The notes beneath the pieces were generated by a model. That model saw only the letters and a list, made by a program, of their open reading frames with translations, searched no databases and was not told the origin of the DNA. Source: Pusillimonas noertemannii (GTDB lineage: Bacteria > Pseudomonadota > Gammaproteobacteria > Burkholderiales > Burkholderiaceae_B). From it: a stretch of DNA of 64,000 bases. Made by a program: the position numbers and the translations under genes. This document shows, one piece after another, positions 56,516 to 64,000 of the stretch. Each line of letters starts with the position of its first letter. The first letter of the stretch is position 1. The stretch spans positions 310,001-374,000 of the forward strand of contig NZ_QEKO01000004.1 in NCBI RefSeq assembly GCF_003096595.1, given 5' to 3'.

Positions 56516-57673
56516 TCAATTGACACCAACCAGAATGAGATTGCCATTGCCCGTCTGGACCAGCACGCCGCGCTCGCTGCCCACCAAGGGCGAGACGATT
56601 GCGCCGCCGCCGACCTGGACGCGGCCCAGCAGGCTGCCGTCGCTGCGCGACAGGAAATGCACATAGCCCTCGTAGTCGCCGACGGCAAGCGCCTGGGGCA
56701 CCACGGCGGGGCCGGCCAGGCGGCGATTGCGCAAGCCTTCTTGCTTCCAGGCCTCTTGCCCGTTGGTCAGGCCATAGGCAAACACGACATCGCGCTGATT
56801 GACCGCATAGACATGATGCGGATCGGTGGTTATGCCCGCGGTGCTGGAGAACGGCTGTTCCCAGATGGGGCGTCCGCCCTGGGTGATGTCGAAGCAGACG
56901 ATGTGGCCCTGGTAAGCCACCCCGCACAGCAAGGGCCCTTGCACCTGCGGCGCGCCCACGATGTCGCTGATGCGCTCGAGGTCGGTGGCGCCGCGCGATA
57001 CCGTGACAGTGCCTTCCCACTGCACCGCGCCGCTGGCGGCGTCGATGGCGATCAGGCGCCCGTTGGGCAGGCCCGACAGAACCATGTTCTCGAGGATGAG
57101 CATCTGCATGTTGGTCTTGAGCGCCAGCGCCGGCCCGGGACGCTGTACGTTCCACAGCGCCTCGCCCGTGTCGGCGTCAAAGGCCTGGATGCGGTAGTCG
57201 CTGCTGCGCACGGCCACGATGCCGGCCCCCACGGCGGGAGGAATGTCGACCTGGCTGGAAGCGCGGGTACGCCATTTTTCGCCGCCCTGCTCGTCGAAGG
57301 CGATGACGGTGCCGTCGCGCGCCGCGACGGCCGTGACACGGCCGTCGGAGCCAACGCCCGCCGAAAGCTCTGTGCCGGCGTCAGCCCGCCACTGGATGGC
57401 CCCCGTGCCCAGCGCCACCTTGACGATGGAGCCGTTGGGCGCGGCCGCGTAGACCGAGTCGCCTACGACCTGCGGCACGAAGCCGCTGCCGCCATTACGT
57501 CCGATGGAGACGTTCCAGGCGACGCTGGCCGACACGCCCGCGGGGTATTCGGTAAGAGGCACCGGCTCGTAACGCGGATTGCTCGGCGAGAACATCGAGC
57601 AGCCCGCCAGGACGGATGCCCCGAACACGAGCGCTGTTGCAGCCAGAAGACGACGGATGGGAGTAGTTTGCAT
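56516..57673 (-). CDS. bamB: Outer-membrane assembly lipoprotein BamB
   Basis: Eight-bladed beta-propeller lipoprotein of the BAM complex. The 385-residue protein has a signal peptide with lipobox SVLAGCSMF (Cys25) and repeated PQQ-type blades, for example [21 protein letters not shown] and [22 protein letters not shown]. The gene is 3 nt after the YfgM-like gene and overlaps closely with der, as in enterics. The autotransporter and TonB receptor in this window would be its clients. Confidence 0.96.
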   Translation of the reverse strand: MQTTPIRRLLAATALVFGASVLAGCSMFSPSNPRYEPVPLTEYPAGVSASVAWNVSIGRNGGSGFVPQVVGDSVYAAAPNGSIVKVALGTGAIQWRADAGTELSAGVGSDGRVTAVAARDGTVIAFDEQGGEKWRTRASSQVDIPPAVGAGIVAVRSSDYRIQAFDADTGEALWNVQRPGPALALKTNMQMLILENMVLSGLPNGRLIAIDAASGAVQWEGTVTVSRGATDLERISDIVGAPQVQGPLLCGVAYQGHIVCFDITQGGRPIWEQPFSSTAGITTDPHHVYAVNQRDVVFAYGLTNGQEAWKQEGLRNRRLAGPAVVPQALAVGDYEGYVHFLSRSDGSLLGRVQVGGGAIVSPLVGSERGVLVQTGNGNLILVGVN

Positions 57674-57676
57674 GGC

Positions 57677-58312
57677 TTAGGCTCCACCGGTTGCATCGAT
57701 TTTGAGTTGAATGACCTGCACGAGCGGGTCGGCGCCCAGTTGCGCGATGGCCTTCTGCCAAGCCTCGATCGCCTCGTCCTTTTTGCCCTGGGCCGCCAGA
57801 ATGTCGCCCCGGCGGTCCGCAAACAGGCCCTCGAAGGCCGAAGGGGCCGGGTCGAGCTGCGCCAGGGCTTCATCGTACTGCTTCTGTTCCAGCAGGATGC
57901 CCGCCAGCCGAAGCCTGGCCAGCGGAACCAGCGCGGGGTCCTTGCCCTGGGCGACCAGCCATTCGAGCTGCTCGCGCGCGCCGTCGAGATCGCCCTGCCC
58001 CTTGAGGGCGGCCGCCGCAATGAGTATGCCGCGCGAGGTATAGCCCGAATCGGGAAAGTCTTGCCGCAAAGTGGCGCTGGCCGCCTTGATGCGCGGCGTG
58101 GAGTCTTCGGTTTGCCGCGTGGCGGCGTTCTCGAGCGCCTCGAAATAGCCCATAGCCTGGGCAGCCTGATGGCCCTGGTACCACTGCCAGGCGCGCCAGC
58201 CGGCAAAGATCAGCACCGCGCCGATCACCACCACCGCGATCAAGGTGCCGTAGCGGTCCCACCATGCCCGCAGCGCGTCGAGTTTCTCCTGTTCTTCTAA
58301 ATCGTATGCCAT
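57677..58312 (-). CDS. YfgM-like TPR ancillary translocon protein
   Basis: A 211-residue protein with a cytoplasmic N-terminus (MAYDLEEQEKLDALRAWWDRYG), one membrane helix (TLIAVVVIGAVLIFAGW), and a periplasmic TPR-like domain (GYFEALENAATRQ; DGAREQLEWLVAQGK). YfgM in E. coli binds PpiD and SecYEG and affects envelope stress signalling. It lies between hisS and bamB with 3-nt gaps on both sides, the standard position. Confidence 0.92.
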   Translation of the reverse strand: MAYDLEEQEKLDALRAWWDRYGTLIAVVVIGAVLIFAGWRAWQWYQGHQAAQAMGYFEALENAATRQTEDSTPRIKAASATLRQDFPDSGYTSRGILIAAAALKGQGDLDGAREQLEWLVAQGKDPALVPLARLRLAGILLEQKQYDEALAQLDPAPSAFEGLFADRRGDILAAQGKKDEAIEAWQKAIAQLGADPLVQVIQLKIDATGGA

Positions 58313-58315
58313 GCC

Positions 58316-59602
58316 TTAGACCTTTTGTTTCAATTCGTCGACGAGACTTTCCAGGGGAAGGGTCTCTTGCTGAGCTTGTGTATCGTCTGCCTGACGCAAC
58401 CACTTGATGCTGGCCTGCCGGTTGCGCAATTCGTCTTCGCCCAGGATGACGGCCACCTGCGCCCCGCTTGCATCGGCGCGCTTGAATTGCGACTTGAAGC
58501 TGGCGGAGCCGGGGTGAACGATAACCTTAAAACCGGCGTCACGCAGCTTTTCGGCCAGGGTGGCCGCCTCGCGCTGGGTTTCTTCGGACTGATGCACCAG
58601 ATATACCTGGCATTCGGGCGCGGCCTGGAAGGCTCCGGACTGGTCGCAAAGGTCGAGCAGCCGTTCCACGCCTATGGCAAAACCCACGGCCGGGGCGGGC
58701 TTGCCGCCCAGCAGTTCGACCAGGCCGTCGTAGCGCCCGCCGCCGCAGACCGTGCCCTGCGCACCCAGCCGGTCGGTTACCCATTCGAAGACCGTGAGGT
58801 TGTAGTAGTCGAGCCCGCGCACCAGACGGGGGTTCAGGGTATAGGCAATGCCCGCGTCGTCGAGACGCTTGCATACCCCTTGGAAATGCGCGCGCGAGGC
58901 CTCACCCAGAAAATCGAACAGGCGCGGTGCGCTGTTGGCCATCTCTTGCATGGCGGGGTTCTTGGTGTCGAGCACCCTGAGCGGGTTGGTATGCATGCGC
59001 CGGCGTGCTTCATCGTCGAGCACCTCGATGTGCTGTTCGAGATGGCGCACCAGGGCTTCTCGATGCGCCCTGCGCTCGTCGGCCTGGCCCAGGGAATTGA
59101 GCTCGAGGCGGATGTCGGCAAGGCCCAGCATTTTCCAGAGCCGGGCCAGCATGACGATCATCTCGGCATCGATGTCGGGGCCGGCCATGCCCAGGGCCTC
59201 GACGTCGATCTGGTGAAACTGCCTGTAGCGGCCGCGCTGCGGCTTCTCGTGGCGAAAGACCGGGCCCAGCGCATATACCCGCTGCGGCCGATCATAGAGC
59301 AGATTGTGCTCTATGGTCGCGCGCACCATGCCGGCGGTGAACTCGGGGCGCATGGTCAGGTGCTCGCCATTGAGCGCATCGGTAAACGAATACATTTCTT
59401 TCTCGACGATGTCGGTGACTTCGCCGATTCCGCGCGTGAAGAGCCGGGTATGCTCGAGCACGGGGGTGCGCATATTGCGATAGCCATAGGCGGCCAGCCA
59501 CTGGCGGACGGTTTCTTCGAGATGCTCCCAGTGGGCGCTGCCATCGGGTAGGATGTCCTTCATGCCGGTGATGGCATGGACCTTCTTGAACGACTGCGAC
59601 AT
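58316..59602 (-). CDS. hisS: Histidyl-tRNA synthetase
   Basis: Class II aminoacyl-tRNA synthetase, 428 residues. Motif 1 region is [19 protein letters not shown], motif 2 contains [15 protein letters not shown], the histidine-specific motifs are [15 protein letters not shown] and GGGRYDGL, and motif 3 has [12 protein letters not shown]. The anticodon-binding domain forms the C-terminus. It follows ispG by 22 nt in the same transcription unit. Confidence 0.98.
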   Translation of the reverse strand: MSQSFKKVHAITGMKDILPDGSAHWEHLEETVRQWLAAYGYRNMRTPVLEHTRLFTRGIGEVTDIVEKEMYSFTDALNGEHLTMRPEFTAGMVRATIEHNLLYDRPQRVYALGPVFRHEKPQRGRYRQFHQIDVEALGMAGPDIDAEMIVMLARLWKMLGLADIRLELNSLGQADERRAHREALVRHLEQHIEVLDDEARRRMHTNPLRVLDTKNPAMQEMANSAPRLFDFLGEASRAHFQGVCKRLDDAGIAYTLNPRLVRGLDYYNLTVFEWVTDRLGAQGTVCGGGRYDGLVELLGGKPAPAVGFAIGVERLLDLCDQSGAFQAAPECQVYLVHQSEETQREAATLAEKLRDAGFKVIVHPGSASFKSQFKRADASGAQVAVILGEDELRNRQASIKWLRQADDTQAQQETLPLESLVDELKQKV

Positions 59603-59624
59603 AGCTGCTTTTTATAGAATTCGG

Positions 59625-60920
59625 TTAAGGTCGTTGCGAGCCCGGCGCCCCGTAGCGCCGCTCGACGTAGTTCTCGACGATGGCCTGGAACTCGCTGGCG
59701 ATGTGATCGCCCTTGAGCGTTACCGTACGCTCGCCATCGATATACACCGGGGCTGAAGGCACTTCGCCCGTGCCGGGCAGGCTGATGCCGATGTCGGCAT
59801 GGCGGCTTTCTCCGGGCCCGTTCACCACACAGCCCATTACGGCCACGTTCATGGTCTCGACGCCGGGATAACGCGTTTTCCAGACGGGCATCTGGCGCCG
59901 CAGATACGACTGTATGCTGTCGGCAAGTTCCTGGAACACCGTGCTGCTGGTGCGGCCGCAGCCGGGGCACGCCACGACCATGGGCGTGAAGGCGCGCAGG
60001 CCCATGGTCTGCAGGATTTCCTGGGCCACGACCACTTCGCGCGTGCGGTCGCCGCCGGGCTCGGGGGTGAGCGAAATGCGTATGGTGTCGCCTATGCCCT
60101 CTTGCAGCAGCACGGCCAGCGCCGCGGTGGACGCGACTATGCCCTTGCTGCCCATGCCGGCCTCGGTAAGGCCCAGGTGCGCGGGGTAGTCGCAGCGCGA
60201 AGCCAGGTCGCGATAGACGGCGATGAGGTCTTGCACATGGCTGACCTTGCACGAAAGTACGATGGCGTCGCCGGGCAGGCCAAGTTGCTCGGCCCGGCGG
60301 GCATTGCTGATGGCCGACACGACCAGGGCGTCGCGCATGACCGCCTGGGCTGTCCAGGGCTGGGTGCGCCGGCTGTTTTCATCCATCATGCGCGCCATCA
60401 GCTCATGGTCGAGGCTGCCCCAATTCACGCCTATGCGCACCGGCTTTTGATAGCGGGCGGCAATTTCGATCATCTGGGCGAAATTGTCGTCGCGTTTCTT
60501 GCCGCCACCCATATTGCCGGGATTGATGCGGTATTTGGACAGGGCCTGGGCACACTCTGGAAACTGGCTGAGCAGCTTGTGGCCGTTGTAATGGAAGTCT
60601 CCGACCAGCGGTACCGAGACACCCATGCGGTCGAGCTGCTCGCGGATCGCGGGCACCTCGCGGGCGGCCTCGGGCGTATTGACCGTGATGCGCACAAGTT
60701 CGGAGCCGGCCAAGGCCAGTTCTTTGACCTGGATGGCCGTGGCCACCGCATCGGCCGTGTCGGTGTTGGTCATGGACTGCACGACCACCGGCGCCCCGCC
60801 GCCGACGCGCACGGCCTTGTCGCCCCAGCGCACGGTCACGCCCCGGGTGGGGCGCCGCGCCGCCGGACCCACCGATACAGGCGCGGTCGCACAAAGGCCG
60901 GTGAGGGAAGAATCTGTCAT
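59625..60920 (-). CDS. ispG: 4-hydroxy-3-methylbut-2-enyl diphosphate synthase
   Basis: Iron-sulfur enzyme of the MEP isoprenoid pathway. The ATG giving [10 protein letters not shown] overlaps the RodZ-like stop (ATGA); a TTG seven codons upstream is also open. The 431-residue protein has the 4Fe-4S cysteines in [10 protein letters not shown] and [11 protein letters not shown], and [12 protein letters not shown] and [10 protein letters not shown] in the N-terminal TIM barrel. It belongs to the rlmN-rodZ-ispG-hisS operon. Confidence 0.97.
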   Translation of the reverse strand: MTDSSLTGLCATAPVSVGPAARRPTRGVTVRWGDKAVRVGGGAPVVVQSMTNTDTADAVATAIQVKELALAGSELVRITVNTPEAAREVPAIREQLDRMGVSVPLVGDFHYNGHKLLSQFPECAQALSKYRINPGNMGGGKKRDDNFAQMIEIAARYQKPVRIGVNWGSLDHELMARMMDENSRRTQPWTAQAVMRDALVVSAISNARRAEQLGLPGDAIVLSCKVSHVQDLIAVYRDLASRCDYPAHLGLTEAGMGSKGIVASTAALAVLLQEGIGDTIRISLTPEPGGDRTREVVVAQEILQTMGLRAFTPMVVACPGCGRTSSTVFQELADSIQSYLRRQMPVWKTRYPGVETMNVAVMGCVVNGPGESRHADIGISLPGTGEVPSAPVYIDGERTVTLKGDHIASEFQAIVENYVERRYGAPGSQRP

Positions 60921-61423
60921 TGCTTGAGGGCTTTGAGCCAATCAAAGACCAGCCAGGAATCGGGAACCCAGCCACGGTCGACGGCATAGATGCCGGCGAC
61001 GGCCAGCAGCACCACGATGACCAGCAGCCAGCCCCACGAGCGCGAACCGCCTTCGGGGTGCAGGGGCAGGTCGGCGCCGCTGAGCGAAGCGGCCGGAACG
61101 GGCACCGAGACCGACGCGGCCGAACGGGTGCCTACCTGGTTGTCGAGCATGACGAGCAGGGCCTCGACGTCTGTTTCGAGGAAGCGGCCATAGTTCTTGA
61201 CCAGACCCCGAAGCAGCACGCCCTTTGGCAGTTGCTGCCATTGCTCGTTCTCGAGCGCATCGAGCTGGCGCACGGTGTATTTCAGGCGTGCCGAAGCGTC
61301 GGAAAGACTGCAGCCCCTGGCCTTGCGCATGGCGCGAAGCGATGCGCCCAGGCCCTGGGCTTCGTCGGGCTCGACAACGGGTTGCGGTGTGGAGCTGACA
61401 GCTCTGAGCAGCGGTTTGTTCAT
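60917..61423 (-). CDS. RodZ-like HTH membrane protein
   Basis: A 168-residue protein with a cytoplasmic XRE-type HTH ([20 protein letters not shown] then [16 protein letters not shown]) and a single membrane helix ([19 protein letters not shown]) near the C-terminus. It corresponds to the N-terminal part of RodZ/YfgA, the MreB-anchoring shape protein, but it lacks the long periplasmic domain of E. coli RodZ (337 residues). The start MNKPLLRAV overlaps the rlmN stop (ATGA) and follows GAGGA. Position between rlmN and ispG is that of yfgA. Confidence 0.88.
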   Translation of the reverse strand: MNKPLLRAVSSTPQPVVEPDEAQGLGASLRAMRKARGCSLSDASARLKYTVRQLDALENEQWQQLPKGVLLRGLVKNYGRFLETDVEALLVMLDNQVGTRSAASVSVPVPAASLSGADLPLHPEGGSRSWGWLLVIVVLLAVAGIYAVDRGWVPDSWLVFDWLKALKQ

Positions 61424-62580
61424 TCGCGTTCCTCTTTGATGGCTATGGTCGCACGATTGGGCAACCGCTCGTTGATGCGAGTGCGGTCCTTGACGTCGCC
61501 GGCCAACTGCCCGCAAGCGGCGGCGATATCGTCGCCGCGGGTCTTGCGTACCGTCGTGACGACGCCACCATCCATGAGACGCTGTGCGAACAATCGCACA
61601 CGAGCCGCAGGCGAACGCTTCAGGCCCGACTGCGGAAAGGGATTGAACGGAATCAAATTAAACTTGCATCGCACGCGTTTTGCAATAGCGATCAATTCCG
61701 CCGCATGCTCGTCGGCATCGTTGACGCCGTCGAGCATGATGTATTCGAAGGTGATGAAATCGCGGGGCGCATGCTCGAGATAGCGATTGCAGGCGTCCAG
61801 CAATTCGGACAGCGGGTGCTTGCGGTTGAGCGGCACGAGCTTGTCGCGCAGCGCGTCGTTGGGCGCGTGCAGCGATACGGCAAGCGCCACGGGGCAATCG
61901 TGCGCCAGCCGGTCGATCATGGGCACCACGCCCGAGGTGGACACCGTGACCCGCCGCCGCGACAGGCCGTAGGCATTGTCGTCGAGCATGAGACGCAAGG
62001 CCCCAAGCACCTGGTCATAATTGAGTAAGGGCTCGCCCATGCCCATCATGACCACATTGCTGATGACACGGACGGGTTCGGCGGCGCTGGAGCCGTCGCC
62101 CCCCGGGATGCGCGCGCTGGCCAGATCGGCCTCGAGCACCCTTTTGGCATGCCACAGCTGGCCGATGATCTCGGCCATGGTGAGGTTGCGGTTGAAGCCC
62201 TGGTAGCCGGTGGAGCAGAATGGGCAGGCCACCGTGCAGCCCGCCTGGCTGGAAATGCACAGGGTGCCGCGGTCATCTTCGGGAATGAAGACGGTTTCGA
62301 CGGCATTGTTGCGCCCGACGTCGAACAGCCACTTGCGGGTGCCGTCGGAGGAGCGCTGCTCAGTGGCCACGCTCGGCGCGACTATGGTGCAGCGCTCGCC
62401 CAGCTGGCGGCGAAAATCGCGGGCCAGGTCGGTCATGTGGTCGAAGGAATCCTCGCCGCGCTGGTGCATCCAGCGCTGCAGCTGCTTGGCGCGAAACGGC
62501 TTGCCGCCCCACTGCGCCACGAGATCGCGCAGTTCGGGGCCACCCAGGCCAAGAAGATTTACAGGTTCGGCAGACGACAT
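61420..62580 (-). CDS. rlmN: Dual-specificity rRNA/tRNA methyltransferase RlmN
   Basis: Radical SAM enzyme that makes 2-methyladenosine at A2503 of 23S rRNA and A37 of some tRNAs. The start [14 protein letters not shown] is chosen; upstream codons extend into the intergenic hairpin. The 386-residue protein has the 4Fe-4S motif [11 protein letters not shown] near residue 110, [11 protein letters not shown], and the C-terminal cysteine region with [17 protein letters not shown]. It follows ndk by 37 nt with a GCCCGC/GCGGGC hairpin (62594-62610) between. Confidence 0.97.
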   Translation of the reverse strand: MSSAEPVNLLGLGGPELRDLVAQWGGKPFRAKQLQRWMHQRGEDSFDHMTDLARDFRRQLGERCTIVAPSVATEQRSSDGTRKWLFDVGRNNAVETVFIPEDDRGTLCISSQAGCTVACPFCSTGYQGFNRNLTMAEIIGQLWHAKRVLEADLASARIPGGDGSSAAEPVRVISNVVMMGMGEPLLNYDQVLGALRLMLDDNAYGLSRRRVTVSTSGVVPMIDRLAHDCPVALAVSLHAPNDALRDKLVPLNRKHPLSELLDACNRYLEHAPRDFITFEYIMLDGVNDADEHAAELIAIAKRVRCKFNLIPFNPFPQSGLKRSPAARVRLFAQRLMDGGVVTTVRKTRGDDIAAACGQLAGDVKDRTRINERLPNRATIAIKEERE

Positions 62581-62617
62581 GAGCAAGACAGTGGCCCGCT
62601 TTTCGCGGGCGGTGAAA

Positions 62618-63043
62618 TTAACGGCTGTAAACGTTGCTTTCGGGGAAGAAGAAAGCGATTTCGACCGCGGCGGTCTCGGCGGCATCGGAGCCGTGGACGG
62701 CATTGGCGTCGATGCTGTCGGCGAAGTCGGCGCGGATGGTGCCCGGCTCGGCCTTCTTGGGGTCGGTGGCGCCCATCAGGTCGCGGTTCTTCTGGATGGC
62801 GTTGTCGCCTTCGAGCACCTGGACGAAGACGGGGCCCGAGACCATGAAGTCGACCAGGTCCTTGAAGAAGGGACGCTCTTTGTGCACGGCATAGAAACGC
62901 TCGGCTTCGCCGCGCGACAATTGCTGCAGGCGTGCGGCAACGACTTTCAGGCCGGCCTGCTCGAAACGTGCGACGATTTGTCCGACGACGTTTTTGGCGA
63001 CGGCATCGGGCTTGATGATGGAAAGGGTGCGTTCAATAGCCAT
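62618..63043 (-). CDS. ndk: Nucleoside diphosphate kinase
   Basis: Balances NTP pools by phosphate transfer through an active histidine. The start [15 protein letters not shown] is the family N-terminus; the protein is 141 residues. The phosphohistidine lies in [12 protein letters not shown] near residue 117. It is the first gene of the long minus-strand group running to hisC and beyond. Confidence 0.98.
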   Translation of the reverse strand: MAIERTLSIIKPDAVAKNVVGQIVARFEQAGLKVVAARLQQLSRGEAERFYAVHKERPFFKDLVDFMVSGPVFVQVLEGDNAIQKNRDLMGATDPKKAEPGTIRADFADSIDANAVHGSDAAETAAVEIAFFFPESNVYSR

Positions 63044-63393
63044 AAAATATCCAAGGAATAGACAAAGATTCCCGCCCACCGGGCCCACGGGTGAATACAC
63101 CTGCATTCATGCCGGCCGGCAAGTCAGAAACCGCAAGGTTGTGAAAAACGGATTTTTCCAAGACAAAACAACGACTTCTGCGAAGTTTTCGCTAACCGCA
63201 CATTTTAACATGCCCATGAACGGCCACTCCATCATAAAATGGCGGATTACCCGGCCCGCGCAGACGTACGATTTATCCTTCTTCGCCCGCGCCCCGCGAA
63301 CGTCTGTTCAAGACACGACCGGCAACGCCAGGCCGCCCGGCGACAGTCTGCCCGCAACGTGCCCGGCCGGCCCCATTTCTTGTTTTTTCTGCC
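63044..63393. other. Divergent intergenic region, ndk and valS
   Basis: 350 nt without a gene. It must hold the promoters of ndk (minus) and valS (plus). A TAAAAT on the minus strand near 63200 could be an ndk -10, but no matching -35 is seen. The valS-proximal half is GC-rich with a C-rich then TTGTTTTTT leader. I see no T-box, riboswitch or repeat. Confidence 0.4.
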
Positions 63394-64000
63394 ATGACCT
63401 CTGATTCCGCAACGAACGCCTCCGCCCAGTTATCAAAAAGCTTCGAACCCCAGGAAATTGAATCGCGCTGGTATTCCCACTGGGAAGCGCGGGGGTATTT
63501 CAAGGGCGGCCAGCATGTCGAACCGGCTCCTGGCCATCAGAGTGTTCCGTATGCCATTCAGTTCCCGCCGCCCAATGTAACCGGCACCCTGCACATGGGG
63601 CATGCGTTCAACCAGACCGTCATGGACGGCCTGGTGCGCTACCACCGCATGAAGGGCGACGACACGGTCTTCATCCCCGGCACCGACCACGCGGGCATCG
63701 CCACCCAGATCGTCGTCGAGCGCCAGCTCGACGCCCAGAAGGTATCGCGCCACGACCTGGGCCGAGAGAAATTCGTCGAGAAAGTCTGGCAATGGAAGCA
63801 CAAGTCGGGCAGCGCCATTACCGAGCAGTTCCGCAGGCTGGGCTCGTCGGCCGACTGGGCGCGCGAATACTTCACCATGGACGACAATCTGTCGCGGGGC
63901 GTGGTCGAGACCTTCGTACGCCTGCACGAACAGGGCCTCATCTATCGCGGCAAGCGCCTGGTCAACTGGGACCCGGTGCTGGGCACGGCCGTGTCCGACC
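63394..64000 (+). CDS. valS: Valyl-tRNA synthetase, 5' part
   Basis: The first 202 codons of a class I synthetase, cut off by the window end with the frame open. It begins [10 protein letters not shown], then [21 protein letters not shown]. The class I HIGH-type signature is [15 protein letters not shown] near residues 56-70, followed by [23 protein letters not shown], which is typical of ValRS. A KMSKS motif would lie beyond the window. It is divergent from ndk. Confidence 0.97.
   Translation, partial: MTSDSATNASAQLSKSFEPQEIESRWYSHWEARGYFKGGQHVEPAPGHQSVPYAIQFPPPNVTGTLHMGHAFNQTVMDGLVRYHRMKGDDTVFIPGTDHAGIATQIVVERQLDAQKVSRHDLGREKFVEKVWQWKHKSGSAITEQFRRLGSSADWAREYFTMDDNLSRGVVETFVRLHEQGLIYRGKRLVNWDPVLGTAVSD

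Noticed and set aside
56657-58300. 547-codon plus-strand ORF opposite bamB and the YfgM-like gene
   Set aside because: Crosses two real genes in antisense and has shadow composition.

Overview
The window looks like a chromosomal segment of a high-G+C betaproteobacterium, most likely family Alcaligenaceae (Bordetella, Achromobacter, Pusillimonas and relatives). The grounds are protein-level resemblance and gene order: ndk-rlmN-(rodZ-like)-ispG-hisS-yfgM-bamB-der-hisC-hfq-hflX-hflK-hflC-hisZ-purA, rpsU-dnaG-rpoD, and sucCD near recA-recX. No transposase, integrase, phage gene or CRISPR array was found. The genus is an inference from family knowledge; I could not run a search.

Layout. (1) 1-8.4 kb, mostly minus strand: sucC-sucD, a DUF2889 gene, metE with divergent metR and a 25-bp operator-like palindrome, a repeat-rich gap, then recA-recX with a textbook LexA box. 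(2) 8.6-13.9 kb, plus strand: a TctD/TctE-like two-component system, an MHS-type MFS transporter, a candidate structured small RNA, and rdgC. (3) 14-17 kb: an aspartate carbamoyltransferase with an extra N-terminal HTH-like segment, preceded by a 33-bp perfect palindrome that overlaps its predicted promoter; a small membrane protein; a lipoprotein resembling the SecD P1 head; and a 57-residue membrane ORF with a GTG start. (4) 17-29.5 kb: pbpC with a giant thioester alpha-2-macroglobulin, a hemerythrin-domain protein, and a 1076-residue autotransporter. (5) 29.5-35.1 kb: a structurally odd CAU-anticodon tRNA, then a module made of a receiver-AraC regulator, a TonB-dependent receptor and a 7TMR-DISM-like histidine kinase.

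(6) 35.2-41.9 kb is the accessory part. It holds an aromatic-catabolism-like operon: MFS permease, VanA-like Rieske oxygenase, two-domain VOC extradiol-type dioxygenase, FAD monooxygenase and MarR regulator, followed by a DUF3820 gene and a convergent LigC-like dehydrogenase. The first two genes are clearly lower in G+C than their surroundings. The FAD monooxygenase carries an in-frame TAG. The operon starts from a near-consensus sigma-70 promoter with an inverted repeat between -35 and -10. A 40-bp near-palindrome straddles the monooxygenase stop codon.

(7) 42-64 kb is core: rpoD, dnaG, rpsU, a phosphoribosyltransferase, purA, hisZ, hflC, hflK, hflX, hfq, hisC, der, bamB, a YfgM-like gene, hisS, ispG, a RodZ-like gene, rlmN and ndk on the minus strand, then the 5' part of valS on the plus strand running off the window. 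Many of these genes overlap by 4 nt (ATGA, GTGA or TTGA), which implies translational coupling.

The strongest leads are the HTH-fused PyrB with its palindromic promoter, the candidate small RNA upstream of rdgC, the receptor/kinase/REC-AraC module, and the catabolic cluster with its interrupted monooxygenase.
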